Assembly (NCBI RefSeq): GCF_020297485.1
Contig: NZ_JAIWZC010000002.1
Span: 413,065-477,064, forward strand
Length of the DNA stretch: 64,000 nucleotides
Origin: Enterocloster clostridioformis
GTDB lineage: Bacteria; Bacillota; Clostridia; Lachnospirales; Lachnospiraceae
Reading direction: 5' to 3'
The notes under the pieces were generated by a model. It was not told the DNA's origin. It did not search any database and saw only the letters and a program-made list of their open reading frames with translations. Below, one piece after another: positions 1 through 9,291 of this stretch. Every line of letters starts with the position of its first letter. Positions within the stretch are counted from its first letter, which is position 1. Both the position numbers and the translations under genes were made by a program.

Positions 1-1202
<1,202 letters not shown>

Positions 1203-1243
1203 GTACAGCGGCAAAAGCGTTAAATTTGCTTCTTTACAGTCGG

Positions 1244-1432
1244 TCAAATTGCCGGTTTTTGCGTAGCAGCGGCTTCCGCTTCCAGTACCCGCGCCATTTT
1301 GTCGGCGGCGGTGGTCGTGGTATCTTTCTTGAAATAGCCGGACACGACAAGGACGGAATTGCCCATGCGGATTTCCGTCACGCAGTCGGGGCGGCGGGCG
1401 GTGCGGGTGTCGTGCTGCTTGTTATCTGCCAT
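1244..1432 (-). CDS. tnpW: Transposon-encoded protein TnpW
   Basis: Small 62-residue protein beginning MADNKQHDTRTARR. The central segment VTEIRMGNSVLVVSGYFK is the signature of the TnpW family found in Tn1549-like and related elements, where it sits beside the recombinase. The molecular function is not established. The start at 1432 is chosen because AAAGGAG lies a few bases upstream; a longer frame opening at 1537 overlaps the preceding ATPase gene and is unlikely. It follows the ATPase gene closely and is probably cotranscribed with it. Confidence 0.8.
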   Translation of the reverse strand: MADNKQHDTRTARRPDCVTEIRMGNSVLVVSGYFKKDTTTTAADKMARVLEAEAAATQKPAI

Positions 1433-1446
1433 AGGCAATACTCCTT

Positions 1447-2289
1447 TCAGTCGGTAATCAGTTTCTTCATGCTCTCCATTTTCCGCTTGGCGGTTTCCTG
1501 CCGGAAGTTGTCGCCGGTAAAGCGTACCGGGACGCACATGGAAAGCAGCCGGTCATAAATCCGGGAATGGGCGGTGTCCTCCGGGTTTCGCAGGTCGTCC
1601 AGCGTGAGGTTGGTCGTGACGATCAGCGGCTTGCCGCTGCGGTAACGGCTGTCAATCACATTGAAAACCTGTTCCAGCCCGTAGTCGGTGCCGCGTTCCA
1701 TGCCAAAGTCGTCAAGGATCAGCAGCGGATAGCGGCAAAGGCGGGAAATGTACTCGTTGCGCCCCTCAAAGCTGGCGGCAAGGTCATTGAGGATCAGGGC
1801 AAAGTTCGTCATGTGGACGGGGATTTCTTTCTCCATGAGGGCGTTTGCGATACAGCCCGCAAGGTAGCTTTTCCCGGTTCCTACGCCGCCCCAGAACAGG
1901 CAGCCGATATTGTCTGTCCGCATATCCTCCCAATGCTCCACATACCGGCGGGCAAGCCCGGCCTGCGGGTTCCTGCCGTTGTCATTCTCGAAAGTCCAGT
2001 CCCGCATGGCGGGGTCGGTAAAGCCCCGGCGTTTCAGTTCTTCCACGGTGTCAAGGTGCCTGCGCCGCTTTTCGGCGGCTTCCCGTTCCTCGCGGGCGGT
2101 TTTCTGGCAGTCGCACTCTGCCGGGTGGCGGTCGCGCCCGAAGATAGCGGCCTTATCCGGCGCAAAATAGGCTTCTTTCGGCTTGCGGCACTTGCCGCAG
2201 TACAGCAAACCGTCCTCGCCGGTGTAGTCCTCCGGCTCCGGGGTGGTGGCCGTCATATTCTCCAAAACAGCGTTGATTTCGTTCTTCAT
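1447..2289 (-). CDS. DnaC/IstB-like AAA+ ATP-binding protein
   Basis: About 280 residues from the internal start MKNEINAVLEN. A Cys pair (CGKCRK) and a later CDC suggest a small zinc-binding N-terminal region. They are followed by a DnaC-type AAA+ domain with Walker A GGVGTGKS, Walker B LLILDDFG, and a sensor segment IVTTNL. Such proteins load helicase, and here would serve replication of the excised element together with the adjacent replisome organizer. The start at 2289 overlaps the upstream stop as ATGA and has GGAGGG nearby, indicating translational coupling. The upstream in-frame ATG at 2310 is less likely. Confidence 0.87.
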   Translation of the reverse strand: MKNEINAVLENMTATTPEPEDYTGEDGLLYCGKCRKPKEAYFAPDKAAIFGRDRHPAECDCQKTAREEREAAEKRRRHLDTVEELKRRGFTDPAMRDWTFENDNGRNPQAGLARRYVEHWEDMRTDNIGCLFWGGVGTGKSYLAGCIANALMEKEIPVHMTNFALILNDLAASFEGRNEYISRLCRYPLLILDDFGMERGTDYGLEQVFNVIDSRYRSGKPLIVTTNLTLDDLRNPEDTAHSRIYDRLLSMCVPVRFTGDNFRQETAKRKMESMKKLITD

Positions 2290-3038
2290 AAACTCTCGCC
2301 CTCCTTGCATGAGTAGTCTGGTATGCCCTTTTTCGGGGCTTTCTTAGTTGCGTCCTCCTGCGCCCATTTGTAGATGGTGGCGGCATGGCTCTTGTATCGC
2401 TTGCCGCTGGACGCGATATGGCAGGATAGCCGGTCAATGTAATAGTCCCATTTGCCGGGCAGGTCTGCTTTCAGCCCGTCCAGTTCCGATTGCGAAAGAA
2501 AAACATTTTCATACCGGCCATAGGCGGCGCGGGCGGGTTGTCCCGTATCTAACTCTCGCTCTCTCTCTTTTTCTATCTCTTTCTCTATCTCTATCTCTGG
2601 CGGACAAATGTCCGCTTGATATGGTGGACATTTGTCCGCCCCGGCCTTTGGCAAGGCTTTCTGCTCCTGCAAAGCCAGCCTTGCCCGCCGTTTTCGCTCC
2701 CCCTCGGTAGAGGATTGGCCGATCAGTAGTTCAATGTTGCTCATATACAGTGCGCCGTTCTGTAACGGCTCCACAAGCCCCAGCTTCATAAAAATCTGCA
2801 AGGCCCGTTCTACGGTGCCGACTTGCTGACGGGTAATGGTGGCAATCATCTGCGCGGTGTAGGGGATATTTTCATCAAGCTGCAACTTCCCGCCGTTTTT
2901 CAGCGATTTCAGGTACAGTTTCAAGAGGATGTTGGAATAGAGGATACCGTCCTGCATACTTTCCAGCAGCACAATGGCGTCCTCGTCAAAGTAATTCTCT
3001 TTCAGCTTGAGGTAGTAGTATTTTCGGTTGTCTGACAT
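2286..3038 (-). CDS. Replisome organizer-type replication initiator
   Basis: About 250 residues. The N-terminal ~110 residues (MSDNRKYYYLKLKENYFDED) match the phage replisome organizer N-terminal domain, a winged-helix DNA-binding fold. The middle is a charged low-complexity linker (EIEIEKEIEKERERE), and the C-terminus resembles the conserved tail of these initiators (a KWDYYIDRLS segment). It likely binds the element's origin and recruits the DnaC-like protein encoded just downstream through an ATGA overlap. The start at 3038 is supported by AAAGGAGG. The linker DNA is a strong GA-rich (CT-rich on the plus strand) simple-sequence tract around 2555-2600. Confidence 0.85.
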   Translation of the reverse strand: MSDNRKYYYLKLKENYFDEDAIVLLESMQDGILYSNILLKLYLKSLKNGGKLQLDENIPYTAQMIATITRQQVGTVERALQIFMKLGLVEPLQNGALYMSNIELLIGQSSTEGERKRRARLALQEQKALPKAGADKCPPYQADICPPEIEIEKEIEKERERELDTGQPARAAYGRYENVFLSQSELDGLKADLPGKWDYYIDRLSCHIASSGKRYKSHAATIYKWAQEDATKKAPKKGIPDYSCKEGESL

Positions 3039-3150
3039 GGTTCCTCCTTTGGGTGGATTTGGGGTGTTTGTACGCATTTAGAACGCCGTTTCCGGGGGAA
3101 AAGGATAAATGTATCGCGTACCCTTTGACACCCACGAAAAAAGCCTTGAT

Positions 3151-3537
3151 TTATGCGGGTTTGAAAGGCTCTAAAGCGTGACATCTCTGCCTTTGTTTCC
3201 GCTTTCTCTCGGCGGCGCGGATTTTCTTCATGCGCCCGGCGCAGTCGGGGCAGTATTTCCCCCGGTTGGATTTGGGGACAAAGGCCGCTCCGCAGACGGC
3301 ACACCGTTTCCGGCTCCCCCGGTATAAGAGGGCTGCGGACAGCTCCCCGTCAAGGGGCAGGACAGCCACACGGAACCAGCGGCACATGAGGGAAAGGGAA
3401 ATGCTCTGGACGCACACGCAAGGCTCCCCGTCGTCTAACAGCAGGCAGTTCCCCTCGTCGTAGTTACAGCACTCATGTACCAGCCGCCGCGCCCGCCGGT
3501 GCTGGCGGTAGTCCATGCGGGGCAGGTTATCGCTCAT
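3151..3537 (-). CDS. Cysteine-rich VLP domain protein
   Basis: About 128 residues. It starts MSDNLPRMDYRQHRRARRLV and contains a CCNYDEGNCLLLDDGEPCVC cluster, followed by a CAVCG ... CPDC zinc ribbon and a basic tail. This pattern fits the Cys-rich VLP family common in Tn1549-like mobile elements; function is unknown, though the zinc clusters suggest nucleic-acid or protein binding. Its start lies inside the end of the relaxase gene (11-base overlap), so the two are coupled. The longer frame from 3726 is an artefact of overlap with the relaxase. Confidence 0.75.
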   Translation of the reverse strand: MSDNLPRMDYRQHRRARRLVHECCNYDEGNCLLLDDGEPCVCVQSISLSLMCRWFRVAVLPLDGELSAALLYRGSRKRCAVCGAAFVPKSNRGKYCPDCAGRMKKIRAAERKRKQRQRCHALEPFKPA

Positions 3538-5161
3538 GGCTCTGCTCCTTTCTGCGGTGCGGCTCGTCCCGGCGCAAAATCTGGTTGATATTCCGCTTGA
3601 CGGTCTGCAACTCCTTGAACCGCTGCTTCTGTTCGTGATAGGTGTTATACAGGCCGTCTTTCTCGGAGATAAGCTGCTCGATCTCGGCCTGCAACGCTTT
3701 CCGGGCGGGCAGCTTGGTAATGCCATGCGCCTTGAAATACCGGGCGGCTGCGTCGGCTATGATAAAATCGCTCTCATGGGCCTGCCGGTATGCGGCGCGG
3801 GCTTTCTCGGATTTCTGCGCTTTCAACCCGTCGCGGGCGGGCTTGGTCTGGGCGTAGGCCAACACCTGCCGCTGCAACTCCTTTTTCCCTTGCAGCTTGG
3901 TTTCCAGTGCTTTCAGTTCGCCGCTGGTCTGGCGCATTTCCGCATAGGCGGTATCAACGGCGGCTTCTAACTGCTCCGGGGAAGTAAAGCCGTACTGCTG
4001 GTAGACGGACAGCGTTTTGGCGGCCTGCTTCAGATTGTGTATCTTCGCCCAGCGTTCATAGCCCCGGCCTTTGCCCTCGGCCATTTTCTGCTCAATGTCC
4101 ACAAGCCGCTGCACTCCGTCCTGTTTGGGGGCGGTTTGAGGGGCTTTTGCGGGCTGTATGCCGCGTTTCTCCTGCCAGGGGTATTCAGGTATGGCTGCGG
4201 CCTTTTCTATGGCTCTGGCGGCATTCTGCTCCAAAACGGCAAGGACGGCGGTGCGGTCAAAATCGTCGCCCAGCTTCCGGGCGGTGATGGGCTTTGTCCT
4301 GTCCGGCGTGAGATAGGACAGCCGCCCCCGGCTCTCCTTGACGGTCACACCCTCCCGCAGCAGCAGAGAGGAAAACTCGTCAAAGCTGGCGGCGGTGGCA
4401 AGGGCTTTCCGTATGGTCTGCCGCAGCTTTTCCTTGTTCGTTTCAAACTTGGTCTGCCGGGGCGTGATACCATCGGCAATCATGGGGGCGTTCTGCTTGT
4501 CCAGCGCGGCTTGTCCCTTTTTCTGCGCCCAATACTCCCGGTCGGTGATGCGGTTCTTGCTGCCGTTCAAGAGGTCGATTTGGTAAAGCCCCTCCCGGTG
4601 GCACATCTCCATGACTTCGGATTTGAAGTAGCGCAGGGCAGCGTCGGTACATCGGTGCTTGCAGCCGGCTTTCGTGTCGGCTGGCCTGTCCATGTAGGGC
4701 AGGAACGGCACTTCCTCAATCCGCAGGCTGTTTATGACGATATGCACATGAATGTTGCCGCTGTGGTTATGCCCGTCCGGGTGGGTGCAGACAAGGGCTT
4801 GGTGGCCGGGGAAATGTTCTTTACAGAATTGCTCCCCCAACGCCTGCGCCCGGTCTACGGTCAGGCCGTTGTCCGGCCCGTCCCGCGGGTCAAAGCTGAT
4901 GATGTAGTGGTGGCTTTTCACATCTTCCCGCCGCTGGTTTTTCTCATAGCGGAGATTGGCCCGCATACACGCAACGGCAAAATCCTCCCCGCCGCAGTTC
5001 AGCGTAGACAGCCGGTAGTCCTCGCGGGGGATAAGCCTGCCGGTTTCATCAAGGACGGGCTTCATGGTAAATTCGTCATGCTCAAAGAGCAGGTATTGTT
5101 CGGCGGCTCCGTAGTCGGCGTTTTTAGAGTTGATATGTTTGAGTGTTGCCAACCGCGTCAC
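3527..5161 (-). CDS. Relaxase / mobilization nuclease (MobP type)
   Basis: 544 residues. The N-terminal relaxase domain has the histidine metal-binding triad in HPDGHNHSGNIHVHIVINS near residue 125, preceded by an SHHYIISFDPRD segment. The C-terminal half is Lys/Glu/Gln-rich and likely alpha-helical. The protein should nick oriT and lead the transferred strand to the VirD4 coupling protein. Its start overlaps the end of mobC by 38 bases, a standard relaxosome operon layout. No truncation is seen. The MOBP class assignment comes from motif recall only. Confidence 0.9.
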   Translation of the reverse strand: MTRLATLKHINSKNADYGAAEQYLLFEHDEFTMKPVLDETGRLIPREDYRLSTLNCGGEDFAVACMRANLRYEKNQRREDVKSHHYIISFDPRDGPDNGLTVDRAQALGEQFCKEHFPGHQALVCTHPDGHNHSGNIHVHIVINSLRIEEVPFLPYMDRPADTKAGCKHRCTDAALRYFKSEVMEMCHREGLYQIDLLNGSKNRITDREYWAQKKGQAALDKQNAPMIADGITPRQTKFETNKEKLRQTIRKALATAASFDEFSSLLLREGVTVKESRGRLSYLTPDRTKPITARKLGDDFDRTAVLAVLEQNAARAIEKAAAIPEYPWQEKRGIQPAKAPQTAPKQDGVQRLVDIEQKMAEGKGRGYERWAKIHNLKQAAKTLSVYQQYGFTSPEQLEAAVDTAYAEMRQTSGELKALETKLQGKKELQRQVLAYAQTKPARDGLKAQKSEKARAAYRQAHESDFIIADAAARYFKAHGITKLPARKALQAEIEQLISEKDGLYNTYHEQKQRFKELQTVKRNINQILRRDEPHRRKEQSHER

Positions 5162-5522
5162 CTACTTTCTTTAAGACTTCATACTTGAGGGCGGCAAGGT
5201 CGGCTATGGCGGCGCGTACCTCGCCGGACAACGCATGATAGGGCGCGCCGTACTCGTTCAGATACCGGGCAATCTGGTTGAGGTTGCCGCCGATCCTGCC
5301 GTACTCGGCTGCGAGCTTCCCGACAGCGGAGAGCAGTTCGTCATTGACCGACGACACATGGAGTACGGGGCGTATGGTGGTACGCCGGATCGCCTGCCGG
5401 AGAAATTCCGACTGGCTGATACCATAGGGCGCAAGCCGCGCTGTGAAGTCGGCGTATTCATCTTCGGTCAGCCGGGTTTTCACAACGCGGCTGCGGTGGG
5501 GTGTGTTGTATTTTTTTCGCAT
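5124..5522 (-). CDS. mobC: MobC-like relaxosome accessory protein
   Basis: 132 residues beginning MRKKYNTPHRSRVVKTRLTE. It has a ribbon-helix-helix-like N-terminus (RLTEDEYADFTARL, then SQSEFLRQAI) and the conserved MobC tail segment IGGNLNQIARYLNE. It binds near oriT and helps the relaxase to nick. The start at 5522 has a strong AAAGGAGG site. A longer frame upstream to 5717 crosses the probable oriT and has no such site. Confidence 0.88.
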   Translation of the reverse strand: MRKKYNTPHRSRVVKTRLTEDEYADFTARLAPYGISQSEFLRQAIRRTTIRPVLHVSSVNDELLSAVGKLAAEYGRIGGNLNQIARYLNEYGAPYHALSGEVRAAIADLAALKYEVLKKVGDAVGNTQTYQL

Positions 5523-5561
5523 GGTCGTGACCTCCTTTCTTGCCGCATGAGCGCGGCGGGG

Positions 5562-5700
5562 ATAAGCGGCGCAAGCCGCATAGCAGGGTTTGGGGAAGGC
5601 ACTCCCCAACAAGTTTCCCGCGAGGGGCAAAACCGCAGAATTGCGGATTTTGGCACCGTGGTAGAAACTTGCTCTAAGTAAGCCGCAGACTGGCCCTGTC
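5562..5700. other. Candidate oriT region upstream of mobC
   Basis: The DNA between mobC and the next gene carries clustered short inverted repeats: GCGGC/GCCGC (5566-5579), GGGGA/TCCCC (5592-5607) and CCGC/GCGG (5633-5646). oriT usually lies just upstream of mobC/relaxase operons, and no convincing gene occupies this stretch. No nic consensus was recognised, so this rests on position and structure only. Confidence 0.4.
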
Positions 5701-5720
5701 CGGGCTTTTCCGTACATAGA

Positions 5721-5767
5721 GCGAACAGGGCGGGGCTTTCAGCCCGCTGTTCGCTGCCTTTTTTCTT
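5721..5767 (+). terminator. Hairpin with T-tract in the mobC upstream region
   Basis: GCGAACAG pairs with CTGTTCGC, with an inner GGCGGG/CCCGC pairing, followed by a T-rich run at 5759-5767. Reading left to right it looks like a rho-independent terminator. It could also be part of an extended oriT structure. The remaining 5770-6190 stretch is AT-rich and shows no supportable gene. Confidence 0.5.
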
Positions 5768-6193
5768 TCGCCAATATTACTCCGCAGAGGGGCTTTGCTA
5801 CCCGCTGGCTGCGCTATTTTTCTTTTCCGCTAAAGATACATTTGAAAAGCCGTCAGCTACCCGCTGGACAGAGATTTTTCAAAATTTCTTTTGCCTTAGT
5901 AATCCGGGAACGGGGATTTTGGCAACCGGCGGGACAGAAAAATTTTGCTTTCACTTCCTACAACGGAGAGATTTTGAAAATGCCAAATATCCGGGCGGGA
6001 AAATTTCTCCCCTCATTTACTACTACAACCGGCAGGGGGCAAAATGGCCGGGAGCCAGAACGGGCAACAAAAAAAGCAGCAAATCTTTTTCAGACTTACT
6101 GCTTTCGCTGGTCGCCGGTGGCGGCTGGTATTCAGTTTTGAAAGTTTAGGGCTGGCTGGTATGACGATAACGCGTTTAGCAAATAAAAACTTC

Positions 6194-6673
6194 TCATCTC
6201 AAATCAAAAAGAATACTTTCATAGTCCTTTACAAAATACTTTATATTTGTGCGTCCTTTCTGAATAATTGTGTGGCCTTCCGCTTCCAACTTTTCCTTTT
6301 GTGCCTCTACACCGCCGGGATATTTTGCGTTCAATTCCCCGTTTGCCTTTAAGGTTCGCCAATACGGGGTTTCATCTTCAGAACGCTGGTAACTCGCCCA
6401 TGCTGCAATAGATACAAAAATCCCGGCTGTAATAGGCTCTGTGAAATCCGCTCCATTCAGTTTAGCAAAATATTCACGGATTTTTCCGACAGTGATTACT
6501 TTGCCATAAGGAATTAGTTTCATCACTTTATCATATTCGATTGGTGGGGCAAAATACATTCTGCTTCCGCCATATTTCTCAATGCTTTTCTGGTCGGTAA
6601 TAATCTGAAATTTAGGCATATCCTTGCTATCATGTAGCATGGCATTAAAATCTTTTTTATCTTCATTCGCCAT
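6194..6673 (-). CDS. MGMT-family alkyltransferase-like (ATL) protein
   Basis: 159 residues. The C-terminal part has the DNA-binding fold of O6-methylguanine methyltransferases: IPYGKVITVGKIREYFAK, then ETPYWRTLKANGEL and YPGGVEAQKEKLEAEG. The acceptor-cysteine motif PCHR is replaced by a PYWR-type sequence, as in alkyltransferase-like proteins, which flag alkylated bases for other repair systems rather than removing the alkyl group. Such genes are frequent passengers of Tn1549-type elements. It stands alone, about 100 bases from the HTH gene. Its role on the element is inferred, not shown. Confidence 0.75.
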   Translation of the reverse strand: MANEDKKDFNAMLHDSKDMPKFQIITDQKSIEKYGGSRMYFAPPIEYDKVMKLIPYGKVITVGKIREYFAKLNGADFTEPITAGIFVSIAAWASYQRSEDETPYWRTLKANGELNAKYPGGVEAQKEKLEAEGHTIIQKGRTNIKYFVKDYESILFDLR

Positions 6674-6777
6674 CTCTCAACACCTCCTGCCTTAATTATA
6701 GTGGAGCAGATTATTCCATGCAATGAGACGGTTTGAAAATCAGCTTGATTTTTTTCTTGTCTGACATTGGATATAAC

Positions 6778-6975
6778 TCAACGGTCAAAGCGAAATTTGA
6801 ACAGCGCGGCAATGAGCCGCTGCTTCACATAGTCCTCCACCTCGGAGTTGACCTGTCCGTTTATTTTGGAGAAGTAGCGGATATATCCGGCGTAGTGGGA
6901 AAGAACCGTGTCGATTGCGTCCGGGTCGCCCTCATGGGCTTTAACGATTGTTTCATAGGGGAGAAGTTTACTCAT
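6778..6975 (-). CDS. Small helix-turn-helix protein of conjugative transposons
   Basis: 65 residues, MSKLLPYETIVKAHEGDPDA, with the ALFKFRFDR tail. It resembles the HTH domain family encoded beside a sigma factor in Tn916/Tn1549-type elements (orf8-like). Its ATG lies inside the end of the sigma-factor gene (8-base overlap ATGAGTAA), so the pair is translationally coupled. Likely a partner or modulator of the sigma factor in element control. Confidence 0.75.
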   Translation of the reverse strand: MSKLLPYETIVKAHEGDPDAIDTVLSHYAGYIRYFSKINGQVNSEVEDYVKQRLIAALFKFRFDR

Positions 6976-7390
6976 GGTCGTTTCCCTCCATGAGCTGCCT
7001 TAACCGCTGCAAGGCAAGCTGGATATGCCGCCCCGCTGTGCTGCGTGACCGGCCAATGTGCGCGCCGATCACTCGCTGCGGCTGGCGCAGAAAGTAATAA
7101 CGCAGGATTTCTTCCTGCGTCTGTTCCGGCAGGACAGAAAGCGCGGCGGCAAGGGCGGCGTTGCAGAGCAGGACGGTCTGACCGCAGACGGTAAAGGGGT
7201 ATTCCTCGTCCGGCTCCGGCGCGGCAAACTGGACAAACTTCTCGTTCATCAGATAGTCAAGGGAAACTTGCCGTTCCCATTGCCGTTTAAGCTGCAAAAT
7301 CTTGTCCAGGGCGGCGCAGCGGATAACAGTCTTGCAAAAGGCGCTGTACCTGCGCTGGATATATTCTTGATAGGCTATCTGGTCGGTCAT
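6968..7390 (-). CDS. Sigma-70-family regulator of the mobile element
   Basis: 140 residues. The C-terminal half carries a region-4-like segment: LPEQTQEEILRYYFLRQPQR, then IGAHIGRSRSTAGRHIQLALQRLRQLM, the expected helix-turn-helix. It matches the sigma factors (orf7-like) that accompany the small HTH protein in Tn916-family elements and control transfer or excision genes. RBS GAGGGGG precedes the ATG at 7390. The upstream 150 bases hold a GGCGC/GCGCC palindrome but no gene. Confidence 0.82.
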   Translation of the reverse strand: MTDQIAYQEYIQRRYSAFCKTVIRCAALDKILQLKRQWERQVSLDYLMNEKFVQFAAPEPDEEYPFTVCGQTVLLCNAALAAALSVLPEQTQEEILRYYFLRQPQRVIGAHIGRSRSTAGRHIQLALQRLRQLMEGNDHE

Positions 7391-7539
7391 GGAAATTCCC
7401 CCTCTCTGATAATAGTGCGGGGCGGCAGCACTCCTTGCTGTCGCCCCCTTGATTGCCTACCAGCAAAGGCGGGCGGGGCTGTCAACGGCGGCGCGTATGC
7501 GCCGTTCATCTTGACCGTTGACTGGCTCGGCTGGCTTTG

Positions 7540-7884
7540 CTATTTGCTGTTAAAACAAGGCTTAACGACTTCATATTGAAACATGGCTGATTTTAAGAGC
7601 CTTAAATTTACAATATTAATTCTATCCAACCGTCCAAATGATTTTTGAATATCGACAATGATGTGATATTTTTGTGGAGCTTCTAAGTTGTAATGCGCTT
7701 TTCTTTCTCCAGCCGGGGCAGAAAGCCATGTTCCTCCGTCGGGAGTAAAACATCCATGATTAAGCCGAAGTTTTCCCGCTGATACGGTGATAAATATTTC
7801 ATTTATTCCTTCTACTGTTTCTATTATGCAACTGTGCTGCCCCTTCAAAAAAACTGTACCGCAGTTTTCTCGGTATATCTTCAT
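7540..7884 (-). CDS. Hypothetical protein downstream of the antiporter
   Basis: 114 residues starting MKIYRENCGTVFLKGQHSCI. No family is recognised. The sequence is rich in predicted beta strands (INEIFITVSAGKLRLNHG), with no signal peptide or membrane segment. It begins 4 bases after the antiporter stop, so it is almost certainly cotranscribed with it. It is AT-richer than the GC-rich element backbone to its left, suggesting that antiporter and partner were acquired together as a cargo pair. The C-terminal residues may be altered by the joining to the backbone. Confidence 0.55.
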   Translation of the reverse strand: MKIYRENCGTVFLKGQHSCIIETVEGINEIFITVSAGKLRLNHGCFTPDGGTWLSAPAGERKAHYNLEAPQKYHIIVDIQKSFGRLDRINIVNLRLLKSAMFQYEVVKPCFNSK

Positions 7885-7888
7885 ACCT

Positions 7889-9094
7889 TCACAACCGTCC
7901 CTCTCTTTTCAGCAGACGCTTATAGCTTATATCCATTCCTAATGCACCTAAAGGAGCTGTAATTAGAATAGCAAGGACAGCAACAGACAGAACGATTTGG
8001 CCACAAGGTAGTCCCATAGCAAGGGGAACGGAACCAATCGCTGCTTGGACAGTGGCTTTCGGAAGGTAGGCAATCATACAGAAAAGGCGTTCTCTCACTG
8101 TTAACGGCGTTCTTATCAAGCAAAGTGCAACGCCTGCCGACCGGAAAGCGAGGGCAATAAAAATCATCAACACCGCCGCAATCCCTGCATTCATGGTATA
8201 GCGAATGTCAACAGCAGCACCTACCAGCACAAAAAGCAGTACTTCTGCTGCCAGCCAAAGTTTCCCAAACTTTTCAGACAAACGCTTAGATACAAAGGCA
8301 ATGCTTTTTATTTTGAGTACACATGCCATACTCACAACAGCCAGCAGTCCAGATACCGATATGATACCCTCTAACCAAGTTTCAATCGCCATGAGCAGGA
8401 ATGATACACCCAAAACAACAATCACTTTCATGCTGTTCCGAACATAATGCTTATGTGCGTAGGCCGTTTCAAAAAACATGCTGAGCAGAAATCCTGTAAT
8501 CGCCCCTAAAACAATACCCAAAATAATAGAAACCGGTATGTTAACGAAGTCCATAAGATTGGCGCTGCCGCCCTGTGCCATACTGACAAAAGTTGAAAAC
8601 AGCACAATCACATAAATATCGTCGCAGGATGCCCCAGCCATGATAAGCTGCGGGATACTTTTGTCGGTTCCGTATTTTGTGTCCATAAGCTGTACCATCC
8701 GTGGTACAACTACTGCCGGAGAAACCGCACCGAGAACTGCACCCATGACAGCAGCCTCTATTCTTGTGATCCCTAAAATGTACGGTGCAAAAAGAACGAA
8801 GGCCAATATTTCGCAGCTTGCCGGTACGCAAGACATCATAATTGCGGGCCGTCCCACTTTTTTCAAATCAGACAGATTGAGAGAAAGCCCTGCCTTGAGC
8901 AAGATAATAATTAGTGCCATTTGCCGCAAATCTGCGGAGATAGATAGGATAGACGGGTCGAGCAGGTCAAGAACATAGGGTCCCAACACAATACCTGTAA
9001 TTAACATACCGATAATGCGGGGCAATTTGAGCCTTTGGCAAATTGCAGCCATTGACAACCCGACAAGAAAAATGAAAGCCAGCGATGTTAACAT
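7889..9094 (-). CDS. Cation:proton antiporter (Kef/NhaP-like, CPA superfamily)
   Basis: 401 residues with about a dozen hydrophobic segments. It opens MLTSLAFIFLVGLSMAAICQ, followed by RLKLPRIIGMLITGIVLGPY, the typical first-loop motif of CPA-type exchangers. The central part includes GAVLGAVSPAVVVPRM and GASCDDIYVIVL, where acidic residues in helix 5/6 would bind the ion. It should exchange Na+ or K+ for protons across the membrane. There is no C-terminal RCK/TrkA-N domain. It is cargo of the IME and lies directly behind a leader ORF with an attenuator. Ion specificity cannot be decided from sequence. Confidence 0.85.
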   Translation of the reverse strand: MLTSLAFIFLVGLSMAAICQRLKLPRIIGMLITGIVLGPYVLDLLDPSILSISADLRQMALIIILLKAGLSLNLSDLKKVGRPAIMMSCVPASCEILAFVLFAPYILGITRIEAAVMGAVLGAVSPAVVVPRMVQLMDTKYGTDKSIPQLIMAGASCDDIYVIVLFSTFVSMAQGGSANLMDFVNIPVSIILGIVLGAITGFLLSMFFETAYAHKHYVRNSMKVIVVLGVSFLLMAIETWLEGIISVSGLLAVVSMACVLKIKSIAFVSKRLSEKFGKLWLAAEVLLFVLVGAAVDIRYTMNAGIAAVLMIFIALAFRSAGVALCLIRTPLTVRERLFCMIAYLPKATVQAAIGSVPLAMGLPCGQIVLSVAVLAILITAPLGALGMDISYKRLLKREGRL

Positions 9095-9201
9095 GAATAT
9101 TCCTCCTTTGGACGCAAAAAAGCTGACAACATCTGCGTCCGAAAAATCGCAGAAGTCATCAGCTTAAAAAGCGGTTTAGGTTTCCCAAGGGAGAACTTCA
9201 T
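9088..9201 (-). CDS. Leader peptide ORF upstream of the antiporter
   Basis: A 37-codon ORF (MKFSLGKPKPLFKLMTSAIF at the start) whose TAA stop at 9088-9090 overlaps the beginning of the antiporter gene. It lies immediately behind a near-consensus promoter and runs through an attenuator hairpin. Its codons also contain the antiporter's RBS (AAAGGAGG). This layout matches ribosome-stalling or reinitiation leaders of inducible resistance and transport genes. The start codon has only a weak ribosome-binding site. Whether the peptide is made is untested. Confidence 0.55.
   Translation of the reverse strand: MKFSLGKPKPLFKLMTSAIFRTQMLSAFLRPKEEYSC
9110..9165 (-). promoter_or_regulatory. Attenuator with two competing hairpins before the antiporter
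   Basis: On the minus strand an 18-base arm (9165-9148) pairs with 9137-9120 (AAGCTGA..CTGCG against CGCAG..TCAGCTT), followed by six T residues: an intrinsic terminator inside the leader. An alternative pairing, GGACGC (9140-9135) with GCGTCC (9115-9110), uses part of the terminator stem and would prevent it. Two mutually exclusive structures of this type are the hallmark of transcription attenuation. Confidence 0.65.
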
Positions 9202-9211
9202 TCCCACAACA

Positions 9212-9240
9212 AGTATAACTCTGTGCGCTCCATTTGTAAA
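9212..9240 (-). promoter_or_regulatory. Sigma-A-type promoter for the leader-antiporter transcript
   Basis: Minus-strand TTTACA (9240-9235) and TATACT (9217-9212) are separated by exactly 17 bases, close to the vegetative consensus. The leader ATG at 9201 follows 10 bases after the -10 box, so the 5' untranslated region would be very short. Confidence 0.7.
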
Positions 9241-9291
9241 CATTTTTTTACGGATATAGTAGGACTGTCTATCAAATTTTTCTGTGTTTCT

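Noticed and set aside
4037..5188. 383-codon plus-strand ORF opposite the relaxase
   Set aside because: The relaxase histidine motif on the other strand is unmistakable; the plus-strand frame is a GC-driven shadow.
9088..9240. Metabolite riboswitch before the antiporter
   Set aside because: The 5' leader before the attenuator is too short for a known aptamer, and the start of the transcript is occupied by an ORF. A peptide-based attenuator explains the structure better.
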